NCBI GenBank assembly: GCA_049801375.1
Contig: JBARKJ010000020.1
Coordinates: forward strand, 1 to 24,424
Origin: JBARKJ01 sp049801375
GTDB lineage: Bacteria; Nitrospirota; JACRHJ01
Length of the DNA stretch: 24,424 nucleotides
Direction: 5' to 3'
Shown here: positions 1 through 7,676 of the stretch, piece by piece
Layout of the letters: the number at the start of each line of letters is the position of its first letter
Numbering within the stretch: the stretch's first letter is position 1
Notes under the pieces: model-generated
Databases searched by the model: none
What the model was told of the DNA's origin: nothing
The model's input: the letters and a program-made list of their open reading frames with translations, nothing else
Made by a program: the position numbers and the translations under genes

Positions 1-1
1 C

Positions 2-199
2 CCCAGTAACAATGTGAATAATGTATCGGGCACGCTCGTCAACAACAACATTAACGCGAGCTTTACCGACGGTTCCGGCAATACGACAACCCTGACAGGG
101 TCCGTCACAACCGGCACATACGGCACGCCCGGGGCCATCATGGGCGGCAACTTCTCATCCTCGAACGGCGATTCGGGGACCTGGAGCGCGAACGAGTAA
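2..199 (+). CDS. C-terminal end of a Gly/Thr/Asn-rich protein (partial)
   Basis: The open frame enters from the left edge without a start and ends at a TAA at 197-199. The visible 65 or so residues are rich in Gly, Thr, Ser and Asn, with short alternating beta-type segments such as NASFTDGSGN and GGNFSSSNGDSGTW. No cysteine, catalytic motif or membrane segment is visible. Such composition is common in surface or exported beta-rich proteins, but I do not recognise the family, and the function is unknown. A GTG at 14 is in frame but has no ribosome binding site, so it is unlikely to be the true start. A strong terminator follows 24 bases after the stop, so this is the last gene of its transcript. 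Confidence 0.6.
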   Translation, partial: PSNNVNNVSGTLVNNNINASFTDGSGNTTTLTGSVTTGTYGTPGAIMGGNFSSSNGDSGTWSANE

Positions 200-223
200 T
201 AAAGTAACCGAGTTATGAAAATC

Positions 224-261
224 AAGAGGCCGGTCAGGAAATCCTGACCGGCCTCTTTTTT
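224..261 (+). terminator. Rho-independent terminator
   Basis: A perfect 15-base-pair stem (224-238 with 243-257) closes a four-base loop and runs into a T tract ending at 261. It sits just after the plus-strand stop at 199. On the other strand the stem is followed by a weaker run (gattttc), so it may also stop the PBP transcript coming from the right. Confidence 0.93.
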
Positions 262-309
262 ATAGTACCCTTGAGGGCAGATTCTTCCGCCCTTAAGAAC
301 GCGTCCCCT

Positions 310-2658
310 TTAATCCGCGTCCTGCAGGAGCTTCATCTGCTTTTCCTGGTCCAGTACCGCCTTCGCGGGAACGGGTGCGGACGTAGAAGAAACCGGCTGC
401 GCCTCGGGCATCGCGGAGACGTACTGTGTCGGCGCCGTGCCTTTTTTGAACACCTCGGTCACCACCTTCTCGCTCGCGGCAGTCGGCAGAAGCCCTGTCG
501 CCGCGTCTATCTGCACGAAATCCATGCCGTCCGGGACGGTGAAATCGTCAGGCGGATATGCCGCCGCGGCCGGGGCCATGAACCGCACCCAGATGGGAAG
601 AGCGGCCCTCGCGCCCGATTCGCCGTGCCCCAGGCCCTTGTCGTCGTCATGGCCCACCCATACACCGGCGACTAAGTTCGGGGTGTATCCGACGAACCAT
701 GCGTCCTTGTAATCGTTGGTCGTCCCGGTCTTGCCCGCCACCGGCCTGCCGAGCGACGCCGCTAAGGTGCCCGTCCCGCGCTGCACCGCATCTTCAAGCA
801 TGCTGGTAACCTGATAAGCCGACTCGGAGGACAGCACCTGCTCGTGCGACGATTCGTGGTCTTCCAGGACGCGGCCCCTTCTGTCGGCTACCCGCAGGAT
901 GGTGACCGGGGTAATGTCGTAGCCGCCGTTGGCGAACGGGCAATAGGCCGTCGTCAGCTCAAGCGGTGTGACGCTCCCGGAGCCCAACGCGAGGGTGAGG
1001 TTCCGGGCGAACGGCCCAGCCATCCCGAGCTTTGTCGCCAGGTCGATTACCTTCTGTACGCCGACCTCATGGAGAAGCTCTATCGTCACGACGTTCCTGG
1101 AGTAGACCAGCGCGTCGCGAAGACGGGTCGGCCCGTAATATTCCCTGTCGTAGTTCTCGGGCTTCCAGGTGTCGTTGTCGTAGCTCCTGGGCTCGTCGTT
1201 TACGATTGACGCCGGGGTGAAGCCGTTTTCCATCGCGACGGCATAGACGAGCGGCTTGAAGGCCGAACCCGGCTGCCTGCGGGCCATCGTCGCATGGTTA
1301 TACTCGCTCCTCTGAAAATCCACGCCGCCGACCATCGCCTTCACCTTGCCTTCCCAGGGGTCGATGGCGACCAGTGCGGCCTGACAGGCCGGTTCCTGTT
1401 CCAGCGTAAACGCGAGGCGCCGCATCTTCCTGTCCACTCCCTTCGCCTTGACCTCTATAACGTACCCCGGCTTAAGTATATCCGAGGGCTTCTTTTTGCC
1501 CGCGTCCCTGCCGGCGGCCCATTTCATGTCCGCCCAGGCCAGGTATCCCTTGCCGCCGCGCGTGGATATCACGGCGCCCTTGTCGTCTAACTTCAGGACG
1601 GTAGCCGTCACGACCTCGCCCGGCTGGAATGAGGATGCCTGGGCGGCCTTCGAGTCCTGGAGCTTCCCGACTTCCTTCGGGTCTTTCTTCGCCAGCGGGC
1701 CGCGCCAGCCCTCGCGTTTTTCCAGTTCCCGCACCCCGGACTCGACCGCCCGGTTCGCCGCGACCTGCATGCGGTAATCTATCGCCGTCTTTACGGTCAG
1801 GCCTTCCATGTAAACCTTTTCGGGCCCGTATTTCTTCTCCAGATATATCCTTATCTGCTCGACCAGATACGGCGCGACCTCCTCGTTAGTCCGGAGGTTT
1901 TTCAGGACAAGCGGCTTTGCCATCGCCACGCTCGCCTGCCCCGCGGAGATAAGGCGCTCCTCGGCCATCCTTTTAAGCACCAGTTCCTGGCGTCTCTTCG
2001 CCGTTTCCATATGGTCGTACGGCGAATAGCCCTCCGGGGAGCGGATAAGGCCCGCTATCATGGCGGATTCGGCAAGGGTCAGGTCGCCGACGTGCTTTCC
2101 GAAGAACGTCCGCGCCGCCATCTCGGCACCGTATGCGCCATGCCCGAAATATATTTTATTCAGGTACAGTTCAAGAATCTCGTCCTTCGTCAGGCTCCGC
2201 TCGATTTTCCGGGCGAGCATCATCTCTTTCAGCTTCCGGCTTACGCTTTTCTCCGGTGTGAGGAAGAGCACCTTCGCGAGCTGCTGCGTAATGGTGCTCC
2301 CGCCCTCCTTGAAGCTTAAAGTGAGGGCGTCCTTAACCATCGCGCGCGCGATGCCCTGGAAGTCCAGCCCGCCGTGCTCATAGAACCTCGCGTCCTCGAT
2401 AGCCACCACGGCCTTCCTAAGGCTGTCCGGCATCTGCGAGAGCGGCACGAATATCCCCCGGTCCACCTTTATCCGGCCAATCAGATGGTCGTCTTCGGAG
2501 AACACCTGCGTGCCGATAGGGGCTTTATAGTTCTTAAGCGAGCTTATCTGGGGCAGGTCGCGCTTCACGGTGTTTATCACCGCGTAGCTTGCCCCGCCGG
2601 TAATGGCGATCAGGGCTATGACTATGAATACTATTATCTTTATCTTTTTTATTGTCAT
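310..2658 (-). CDS. mrcA: Penicillin-binding protein 1A (bifunctional transglycosylase/transpeptidase)
   Basis: Class A PBP that polymerises lipid II into glycan strands and cross-links the peptides outside the inner membrane. An N-terminal membrane anchor covers residues 7-28. The glycosyltransferase-51 domain spans about 55-225, with catalytic Glu88 in EDARFYEHGG and the GGSTITQQLAK block at 119-129. An OB-like insert lies at about 345-420, as in PBP1A. The transpeptidase domain has the SxxK motif (Ser465, Lys468), SxN (Ser520-Arg-Asn522) and KTG (643-645). The length of 782 residues is normal for the family. The ATG is preceded by an AGGAAAGAG ribosome binding site and an upstream promoter at 2703-2731. 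The C-terminal tail after about 745 is low in order and rich in Ala, Pro and Ser. It appears to be transcribed alone. Family assignment is very secure; 1A rather than 1C is likely because of the OB domain. Confidence 0.96.
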   Translation of the reverse strand: MTIKKIKIIVFIVIALIAITGGASYAVINTVKRDLPQISSLKNYKAPIGTQVFSEDDHLIGRIKVDRGIFVPLSQMPDSLRKAVVAIEDARFYEHGGLDFQGIARAMVKDALTLSFKEGGSTITQQLAKVLFLTPEKSVSRKLKEMMLARKIERSLTKDEILELYLNKIYFGHGAYGAEMAARTFFGKHVGDLTLAESAMIAGLIRSPEGYSPYDHMETAKRRQELVLKRMAEERLISAGQASVAMAKPLVLKNLRTNEEVAPYLVEQIRIYLEKKYGPEKVYMEGLTVKTAIDYRMQVAANRAVESGVRELEKREGWRGPLAKKDPKEVGKLQDSKAAQASSFQPGEVVTATVLKLDDKGAVISTRGGKGYLAWADMKWAAGRDAGKKKPSDILKPGYVIEVKAKGVDRKMRRLAFTLEQEPACQAALVAIDPWEGKVKAMVGGVDFQRSEYNHATMARRQPGSAFKPLVYAVAMENGFTPASIVNDEPRSYDNDTWKPENYDREYYGPTRLRDALVYSRNVVTIELLHEVGVQKVIDLATKLGMAGPFARNLTLALGSGSVTPLELTTAYCPFANGGYDITPVTILRVADRRGRVLEDHESSHEQVLSSESAYQVTSMLEDAVQRGTGTLAASLGRPVAGKTGTTNDYKDAWFVGYTPNLVAGVWVGHDDDKGLGHGESGARAALPIWVRFMAPAAAAYPPDDFTVPDGMDFVQIDAATGLLPTAASEKVVTEVFKKGTAPTQYVSAMPEAQPVSSTSAPVPAKAVLDQEKQMKLLQDAD

Positions 2659-2702
2659 TCTTGTTTCTCTTTCCTGTTGCTTGTAAAAAAAGACGGTTCA
2701 AA

Positions 2703-2731
2703 ATGATAGCACCGTAGGGAAATTAATGCAA
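2703..2731 (-). promoter_or_regulatory. Sigma70-type promoter for the PBP1A gene
   Basis: Reading the minus strand, TTGCAT and TATCAT are separated by 17 bases, and a TG one base before the -10 makes it an extended -10 (TGCTATCAT). It lies about 45 bases upstream of the PBP1A start. Seen by eye; not tested. Confidence 0.55.
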
Positions 2732-2786
2732 CAGGAAGAGAGATTTGGTAGTGGGGGCGGGGGATTGCAAGCGGACACACGGCCTT

Positions 2787-3479
2787 TCACGCCGAGCGTT
2801 TTCTCCTCGCCAGCAGCCTCTTCACGGCCTCCACGAGCTTCGCCGGGGAAGTAATCATTTTTACGAGGAAAGAACTTGCGCCCAAATCCATGGCCTTCTC
2901 TATTGTCGCTTTATCACCGCGCGCGGACAGGATGAGGACGGGTATTTTTTTATATTTATCGTGGCCTTTCATGTACGACAGGACTTTGAAACCGTCCACC
3001 ACCGGCATGTGGAGGTCGAGCACCATGAGGTCCGGGATATTCTCCTCAAGCTTTTGCACCGCTTCCCGGCCGTCTGCCGCCTCGACGACTTTGAAACCCT
3101 CAAGGATAAGCTTGCTCTTGTTCATCCTGCGGTTGGCTTCATTGTCGTCGACGATTAAAATATTAGTTCTCTTTCCATCCTCCTGCTCGGAGATATAATC
3201 AATAATGGCCTGTCTTTCGTCATAAAAAAGGTCCAGGAACTGAAGTCCCATCCCCATCGATTCCTCGGATACCACGACCTCGGCGGCAAGCTCCAAGTCC
3301 CGGCCCGATATGGGGAAGGCGACCTTGACTACGTCTCCGACCATGAAGTTCCTGCCGGTATGGACGTACAGCCCGCCTTCGCTTATGTCTATCCCGTTAA
3401 AGCGCGCCGAGCCGTTTATCAGGATTTCGCCCGTGTATGGCGCTCTCTTAAATACCCTTTTTTCCTGCATTCCTTTCAT
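2787..3479 (-). CDS. PilZ domain - response regulator receiver fusion
   Basis: Two-domain signalling protein of 230 residues. The N-terminal PilZ domain (about 5-98) keeps both c-di-GMP-binding signatures: RxxxR (Arg8, Arg12) and DxSxxG (Asp31, Ser33, Gly36). The C-terminal receiver domain (about 104-226) has the acidic pair Asp111-Asp112, phospho-acceptor Asp155 in VLDLHMP, Ser185 and Lys207. The residue after Lys207 is Met, not the usual Pro. There is no DNA-binding output domain, so it probably passes a phospho- and c-di-GMP-dependent signal by protein contact. No histidine kinase is in the window. The first ATG has an AGGGG nine bases upstream; Met4 is an alternative start with a poorly spaced AAAGGA. 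Domain calls are secure, target unknown. Confidence 0.92.
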   Translation of the reverse strand: MKGMQEKRVFKRAPYTGEILINGSARFNGIDISEGGLYVHTGRNFMVGDVVKVAFPISGRDLELAAEVVVSEESMGMGLQFLDLFYDERQAIIDYISEQEDGKRTNILIVDDNEANRRMNKSKLILEGFKVVEAADGREAVQKLEENIPDLMVLDLHMPVVDGFKVLSYMKGHDKYKKIPVLILSARGDKATIEKAMDLGASSFLVKMITSPAKLVEAVKRLLARRKRSA

Positions 3480-3607
3480 AATTCTCTTGAACCCCTATCC
3501 GTCCGTTTCGATTAACTAAGGCTGACACTGTCCTATATTTTTTTTACTATAGTTGTCTTATTTAGTCAAGTTATTTTTACGAAATTGATTAGACCGCATG
3601 CTAGAGG

Positions 3608-4309
3608 TTAATTTACCTCTTTAAGCGCCCTGCGTGCAATGCGCGTCACGAAAACGGTCACGGCCACCGTGGCAAGGAACCCGGCGCCGTAAAGGACCCA
3701 TTCACCGGCCGTCCGGGTGCGTCCCCCGGCGCCAAGCTTTGCAAGGTCTCCCGCGAGGGAGCCGATATAGACATACATGACCGTCACGGGTAGCATCCCT
3801 ATCCATGACGCGAAGAAAAAGTCCCGGAGAGAAACCTTCGTTAGCCCGTATGCATAGTTAAGGAGGACGAACGGAAATACGGGCGACAGACGAGTAAGCC
3901 CGACTATCTTCCACCCCTCCCTGGCTACCGCTTCGTCTATCGACTTGAACTTCCGGTTTCCCGCTATCTTTCTGGCCACCCAGTCCCGGGCCAGGTACCT
4001 TCCCACAAGGAAAGCGGCAGTCGCGCCCAGCGTGGCCGATATGGACACTATTACAGAGCCCTCGACCACGCCGAAGATGACGCCCGCACCAAGCGTCAGG
4101 ATTGCGGCGGGGAATAACAGAATACATGCAACTATATAGATTATTATGAATATTACCGGCCCCCACATCCCCAGGCCGGAGACCCACTGAAGCGCGCCAG
4201 TCAGCAGTTCATGGAAGTGGAGGTATTTCGAGCCTGAGACAAGCAGGACGACAACGATGGCCGCTATCGCCAGCCTTATTATAAGACCCATATTCTTAGG
4301 CGCGCTCAT
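3608..4309 (-). CDS. TVP38/TMEM64 (VTT/DedA-like) inner-membrane protein
   Basis: Integral membrane protein of 233 residues with hydrophobic segments near 8-25, 48-72, 78-104, 143-155, 162-190 and 203-224. The central region carries VTT-domain hallmarks: a Gly-rich helix with GAGVIFG at 74-80, and the re-entrant block LTRLSPVFPF at 138-147 followed by NYAYGLTKVSLRDF at 151-164. Family members are linked to lipid scrambling or transport at the inner membrane, but no substrate can be read from the sequence. It lies seven bases after the msrB stop and probably shares its transcript. A short inverted repeat (3603-3620) spans the stop codon but has no T tract. Confidence 0.88.
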   Translation of the reverse strand: MSAPKNMGLIIRLAIAAIVVVLLVSGSKYLHFHELLTGALQWVSGLGMWGPVIFIIIYIVACILLFPAAILTLGAGVIFGVVEGSVIVSISATLGATAAFLVGRYLARDWVARKIAGNRKFKSIDEAVAREGWKIVGLTRLSPVFPFVLLNYAYGLTKVSLRDFFFASWIGMLPVTVMYVYIGSLAGDLAKLGAGGRTRTAGEWVLYGAGFLATVAVTVFVTRIARRALKEVN

Positions 4310-4316
4310 CCTGACT

Positions 4317-4838
4317 TCACTTCTCGAAGAGCTTCAGGTATTTCCCGTACCCATCCTTGACGAGGTCCTCTTTCGGGATGAACCTGAGCGCCGCCGAGTC
4401 CAGGCAATAGCGCAGGCCCGTTGGCGGCGGGCCATCATTGAAAACGTCGCCGAGATGCGAGTCCGCGTGTTTACTCCTTACCTCCGTCCTGGTCCCGAAA
4501 AAGCCCGCCTTTTTCTTCACGATGTTGCCGGGTTCGAGGGGTTTCGTGAAGCTCGGCCATCCGGTGCCGGAATCGAATTTGTCCAGCGAACTGAACAGGG
4601 GCTCGCCGGATACAATATCGACGTAAATGCCGGCCCGCTTGTTGTTCCAGTATTCGTTATTGAAGGCCGGTTCCGTGCCGTTCTCCTGGGTTACCTCGTA
4701 CTGCATGGGAGTCAGCCGTTTTTTCAACTCTTCTTTGGACGGCTTAACATATGCGCCCCCGGTAGTCATCGCCGCATCCGCGTGTACGGCCATAACAGAT
4801 ATAAGAAACAGCGTCCCGATCAATATTTTAATCAACAT
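4317..4838 (-). CDS. msrB: Exported peptide methionine-(R)-S-oxide reductase, single-cysteine form
   Basis: Reduces methionine-R-sulfoxide in proteins. I place the start at the ATG at 4836-4838 because GAGAGGGAAG lies just upstream and the frame then opens with a signal-peptide-like stretch (Lys4, hydrophobic 5-18, VHADA near 18-22). A longer frame reaches 4880, but its ATG lies almost at the predicted transcription start. The SelR core has GTGWPSF at 91-97, ADSHLGDVF at 125-133 and RYCLDSAAL at 143-151, with catalytic Cys145. Cys145 is the only cysteine in the protein. The two zinc-binding CxxC pairs are absent (IYVDIVSGE, TEVRSKHAD), and the position often occupied by a second Cys in SGCGWP is Thr. 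HLGDVF replaces the common HLGHVF. It probably acts outside the cytoplasm, so a periplasmic reductant is needed. Confidence 0.93.
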   Translation of the reverse strand: MLIKILIGTLFLISVMAVHADAAMTTGGAYVKPSKEELKKRLTPMQYEVTQENGTEPAFNNEYWNNKRAGIYVDIVSGEPLFSSLDKFDSGTGWPSFTKPLEPGNIVKKKAGFFGTRTEVRSKHADSHLGDVFNDGPPPTGLRYCLDSAALRFIPKEDLVKDGYGKYLKLFEK

Positions 4839-4890
4839 GTCTTCCCTCTCGTTAAGACCTTTTTTCGCTGGGATTTTCATATCTTATAAA

Positions 4891-4899
4891 ATTATATCA
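4891..4899 (-). promoter_or_regulatory. Extended -10 promoter element for msrB
   Basis: Minus strand reads TGATATAAT, an exact extended -10. There is no good -35 box at 17 bases. The implied start site is near 4884, only a few bases before the longer frame's ATG at 4880. That supports the internal msrB start at 4838. Confidence 0.5.
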
Positions 4900-4959
4900 C
4901 AAAGATTCCTTCAAATTCTTTGCCGTCGGCTCCATGCATGACATATTGCCTGACCGGGA

Positions 4960-4968
4960 TGTTATACT
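4960..4968 (+). promoter_or_regulatory. Extended -10 promoter element for the Cys-rich small gene
   Basis: TGTTATACT on the plus strand, about 48 bases upstream of the start at 5016. ATGACA at 4938-4943 could act as a -35, but the spacer would be 19 bases. Suggestive only. Confidence 0.4.
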
Positions 4969-4975
4969 TGTAAGA

Positions 4976-5000
4976 TAGTAGCTTTAAGTAGTAGCTTTAA
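4976..5000 (+). repeat. Tandem 12-base direct repeat in the leader
   Basis: TAGTAGCTTTAA occurs at 4976-4987 and again at 4989-5000, separated by one base. It lies between the predicted promoter and the ribosome binding site of the 5016 gene, so it could be a regulator or RNA-binding site. It could equally be a chance local duplication. Confidence 0.7.
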
Positions 5001-5015
5001 ACTGGGGAGGATGCG

Positions 5016-5186
5016 ATGTCAATGAAATGGCTGGTCAGCGAACGTTGCAAAGGGTGTCCCAAGTGCGGGCCCATGGGCGCCCGGGACCTCTACGGGCTCG
5101 GCCCGGGGGTTTATCCGGCGGACAGGTTCCCCAGGGAGCCGGCGCACTTCGGCTGCAACTGCTCAAAGATAGTCCTGCCCGCCTGA
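5016..5186 (+). CDS. Small Cys-rich protein, 56 residues
   Basis: An ATG at 5016 follows a GGGGAGG ribosome binding site five bases upstream, and the frame ends at TGA 5184-5186. The protein has five cysteines, arranged as CxxCxxC (Cys11, 14, 17) and CxC (Cys47, 49), with a Gly/Pro-rich middle and the ending CSKIVLPA. The spacing suggests a metal site, such as zinc or Fe-S, made from two knuckles. The pattern Cys-x2-Cys, Gly/Tyr-Pro, His then Cys-x-Cys near a C-terminal Leu-Pro resembles the tail of phage head-morphogenesis proteins (Mu F / SPP1 gp7 type). No phage genes surround it, so that is only a resemblance. Codon use fits the GC-rich neighbours. Function unknown. Confidence 0.72.
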   Translation: MSMKWLVSERCKGCPKCGPMGARDLYGLGPGVYPADRFPREPAHFGCNCSKIVLPA

Positions 5187-5582
5187 GAGAGATACCGTAA
5201 CCGGCGGAAACTATTTTTTGCGCTCTTAATAGTCCTTCCTGCATAGCGCGCGAACCCGCCGTTAATTAACCGCTATCAATATATAAATGGCTTATCCGCC
5301 GATTTGTATCGCGTATCAAATTATGCCACTTTTACGTCACCGGGGCCGGGTTACGGGTGGTTAAAAGGGGGGTTACGGAGCTATCGTTTCAGAAGGGGGG
5401 TGACTTAAGTTTTAACCTGAATAAACATATGGTTATGCCGCGAATTTCCCCGTTTTCGGCGGCCTGGAAAATCCGCGCATCGGCCTCTGCAAGTGCTTGA
5501 AAAATATATGTTCTTAAACGCGCCTTCGCGGGTTTTCCGCGTCCCGGCAGGATTAAATCAAAGATTATTTATCCGTAGTACT
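5187..5582. other. 396-base gene-free gap between convergent genes
   Basis: No frame with a usable ribosome binding site is visible on either strand. It contains a near direct repeat (GGGTTACGG at 5348-5356 and 5370-5378) in a G-rich stretch. That stretch is flanked by GTCACC (5336-5341) and GGTGAC (5399-5404), which could close a stem around it. AT-rich patches lie at about 5260-5330 and 5495-5580. I saw no tRNA, riboswitch consensus or clear terminator. Confidence 0.6.
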
Positions 5583-6227
5583 TTATCTCTTCCACTGGCC
5601 CTGCGGCGATACGACCTGAAACGCGAAATCACGGGTATCGCCGGCGCTGTCCGTCTCCACTATCGTCGTCACCCAGTACGTGCCAGGCCTTGCGTTTTCA
5701 GGGATTTTCAGGGGCATGGAGCTTGTCCACGTCCCGCCTTCCCGGCGTATGGTTACCTCCGGCTTGCCGATTGCCTCCCCGGCGTCGTTTCGTACCTCCC
5801 GGACCTCGTGGACCAACGCAAGACGCCTGTACGGCGTGAGCACGGTATACGTGGAAACGAGATTTACCGCATCTCCGGGGGCGACTGTCTTCGGGTCGGC
5901 GTAGGCGTCCTCGACGCGGACAAGGTCCGCGCGCGCACGCGCCGCATCATAATCGTATTGCCTTGCCGCCAGCTCCTCGGAGCGCTGGAGGTGGTACTCG
6001 TTGTTGCCTATGGATGCGCCCGCTAAACCTCCGAAAATGCTGCCGATTACCGCGCCTTCTCCGGCCCGTCCGCCAAAGCTTCCGAGGACCGCGCCCAACA
6101 CCGCGCCCGTTACCGCCCCTATGCCCGCCCCCGTCGCGGTATATTGCGATTGCTGTTCAGTGGCGCAGGACGTGAAAAGAAATACGGCGGCAGCCACGGC
6201 GGCTATCGCTGCAATGGTCTTTCTCAT
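5583..6227 (-). CDS. Glycine-zipper lipoprotein
   Basis: 214 residues with a lipoprotein signal peptide: a basic start, an Ala/Val/Phe-rich core, and a lipobox ending at Cys21 in LFTSC. Residues 33-75 form a glycine-zipper two-helix hairpin with GxxxG spacing throughout (for example GAGIGAVTGAVLGAVLG). The C-terminal part (about 110-212) looks like a beta-sandwich: it mentions no catalytic residue and contains ARPGTYWVTTIVET. Glycine-zipper lipoproteins of this kind sit in or near the outer membrane and affect envelope integrity; the precise role here is unknown. An AAAGAGG ribosome binding site precedes the ATG, and a promoter overlaps the end of the upstream gene. Confidence 0.87.
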   Translation of the reverse strand: MRKTIAAIAAVAAAVFLFTSCATEQQSQYTATGAGIGAVTGAVLGAVLGSFGGRAGEGAVIGSIFGGLAGASIGNNEYHLQRSEELAARQYDYDAARARADLVRVEDAYADPKTVAPGDAVNLVSTYTVLTPYRRLALVHEVREVRNDAGEAIGKPEVTIRREGGTWTSSMPLKIPENARPGTYWVTTIVETDSAGDTRDFAFQVVSPQGQWKR

Positions 6228-6262
6228 GGAAATACCTCTTTTAGGAATGTTATCCTGGTTAA

Positions 6263-6292
6263 ATTCTAACGCGGAAAGAGCTTTCGGGTCAA
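6263..6292 (-). promoter_or_regulatory. Sigma70-type promoter for the glycine-zipper lipoprotein
   Basis: Minus strand has TTGACC and TAGAAT separated by 18 bases, five matches of six in each box. It overlaps the stop codon of the upstream membrane-protein gene, which suggests the lipoprotein can be expressed apart from that pair. Confidence 0.6.
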
Positions 6293-7317
6293 GATGCGGG
6301 AGGATTTTCCCTTGGCGGTTCGATGTCAGGCGCGGGGTTTTCCGGAGCGTTTTCAGGCCCGGGAGAGACTGGTATACCAGTATCAGAGAGAGGCGGCATG
6401 GCGGGCTCGGAGGGCAGGGCGGCCCTGTCCGTGTAGTAGACGACGAAGCAGGAGCGGGCTATAAGTCCCACGTACATTTGAAGTATCAGCCCCAGAAGGA
6501 CCAGCGGCAGGAACCCGGCGGCCGTCGCTGGGCTGGTATCTTTACTGATGTTGAAAGGCATCGTCACGACGTTTGAGATGATATTGGCGAAAAATACCAG
6601 CACGAACATCAGGAGCGCGAAGAGGAGGGCATCCCAGAAGTGCGTCTTTATAAAGCGGTAGGACGCCTGGAGAGAAGAGAATGCCCCGTGCCTCTCCCCG
6701 ACCAGTATTATCCCGGAGAAAGCCCATCCCGCATACAGAAAAAACATAAGCAATAGCCCGGTCAGGATCAGCGCGAGGATAAAGGGCACGCCAAGCGTGA
6801 AGGCCAGGATGCCCTTTCCAGCCTCCTTCAGCGGGCTGAGCACCGCCTCATAACCTATGGCGGCGATGGAGGCGAAGACGAACAGCGTGAAAAGGGCGAT
6901 AAGCCCCCATATTATATAAAGCCCAAGCATCGCCCATACCGAGCGGCCTCCGACGGTGAAGAACTCCTTCGCGGTGAACCCTCTGGCCTCTTTCCGCGCT
7001 GTCTGGATTAGACAGCCGAGGTTTCCGGAATGCACATATGCGGTGATAAAAGCCACAAGGAGCGCAAATAAAACGGCAAAGAAGACGCCTACGGCAATGA
7101 GGGTGAAGGACGTCTGCAAAAGCGCCGACAGGTTGTCCACGGAAAGCGTCTGAAGGCCCAGTTTGGGGATGGAGCCCAGCGCTATGAACACGAGTATCAC
7201 CGCGAGAAGGAAGAATACGAACAGCATGATGAGCCCCGCCATGAACTGCGTAAGCAGCACGGCCAGGTTCCTGTTAGCTGTCCTGAAACCTTCCTTTACA
7301 ACATCGAAATATCTCAT
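6289..7317 (-). CDS. Six-helix membrane protein with proline-rich tail
   Basis: 342 residues. Hydrophobic segments lie near 20-48, 70-100, 125-150, 170-200, 228-255 and 268-298. The loops contain amphipathic stretches such as RYFDVVKEGFR at the start and SYRFIKTHFWD between helices four and five. The last 40 residues are rich in Pro, Glu and Ser and probably cytoplasmic and disordered. The build resembles uncharacterised multi-pass proteins related to the membrane domain of glycerophosphodiester phosphodiesterases, but that is a guess and no catalytic domain is present. Its ATG overlaps the stop of the preceding lipoprotein gene (ATGA, 7314-7317), so the two are translationally coupled and may work together. 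Confidence 0.75.
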   Translation of the reverse strand: MRYFDVVKEGFRTANRNLAVLLTQFMAGLIMLFVFFLLAVILVFIALGSIPKLGLQTLSVDNLSALLQTSFTLIAVGVFFAVLFALLVAFITAYVHSGNLGCLIQTARKEARGFTAKEFFTVGGRSVWAMLGLYIIWGLIALFTLFVFASIAAIGYEAVLSPLKEAGKGILAFTLGVPFILALILTGLLLMFFLYAGWAFSGIILVGERHGAFSSLQASYRFIKTHFWDALLFALLMFVLVFFANIISNVVTMPFNISKDTSPATAAGFLPLVLLGLILQMYVGLIARSCFVVYYTDRAALPSEPAMPPLSDTGIPVSPGPENAPENPAPDIEPPRENPPAS

Positions 7318-7640
7318 TCCTCTCCCGCCTGTCCGGCCTTCGGGCCGGCAGTCCGCAGCCTTGTTTTAAGCGCCCTGTCCGCTGTAAGTATCGCACCAAC
7401 GTCGCTGCCGTCTATCTCCCATGCATACTCGCCGTCCTTATCCCGCTTCAGCTTTATCTTCAGCTCTTCGCTTTTCTTCTTGGCCGACATTATTTTGCCG
7501 GATACCGCTTCGGACGGTTCCGTTTTTATAGCCTCGAGTTTTGCCGGTGCGACAGGGGCCGGTTTACCGCACGCGCCTAAGGCCGTCACCGCCGTGAGGC
7601 CGGCAAAGAACGTTATTAAAACAAATGATTTAGCCCGCAT
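7314..7640 (-). CDS. Small predicted lipoprotein
   Basis: 108 residues. The signal peptide ends in a lipobox LGAC with Cys24. It is followed by a Pro/Ala/Lys-rich linker and a short charged domain (about 52-98) containing KLKRDKDGEYAWEIDGSD. No known family is recognised. AAGGAG lies about eleven bases before the ATG. A consensus-like promoter is directly upstream, so this is the first gene of a pair with the six-helix protein, to which it is coupled by a four-base overlap. It is probably anchored in the outer or inner membrane. Confidence 0.75.
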   Translation of the reverse strand: MRAKSFVLITFFAGLTAVTALGACGKPAPVAPAKLEAIKTEPSEAVSGKIMSAKKKSEELKIKLKRDKDGEYAWEIDGSDVGAILTADRALKTRLRTAGPKAGQAGEE

Positions 7641-7676
7641 TACGTACGGCTTCTCCTTGGCGCGACATATCCGATA

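Noticed and set aside
3603..3620. Inverted repeat at the end of the TVP38-like gene as terminator
   Set aside because: Six-base arms spanning the stop codon, with no following T tract.
5187..5582. Possible riboswitch (c-di-GMP or guanidine class)
   Set aside because: Core consensus bases for these classes are not present; it lies between convergent genes rather than before one.
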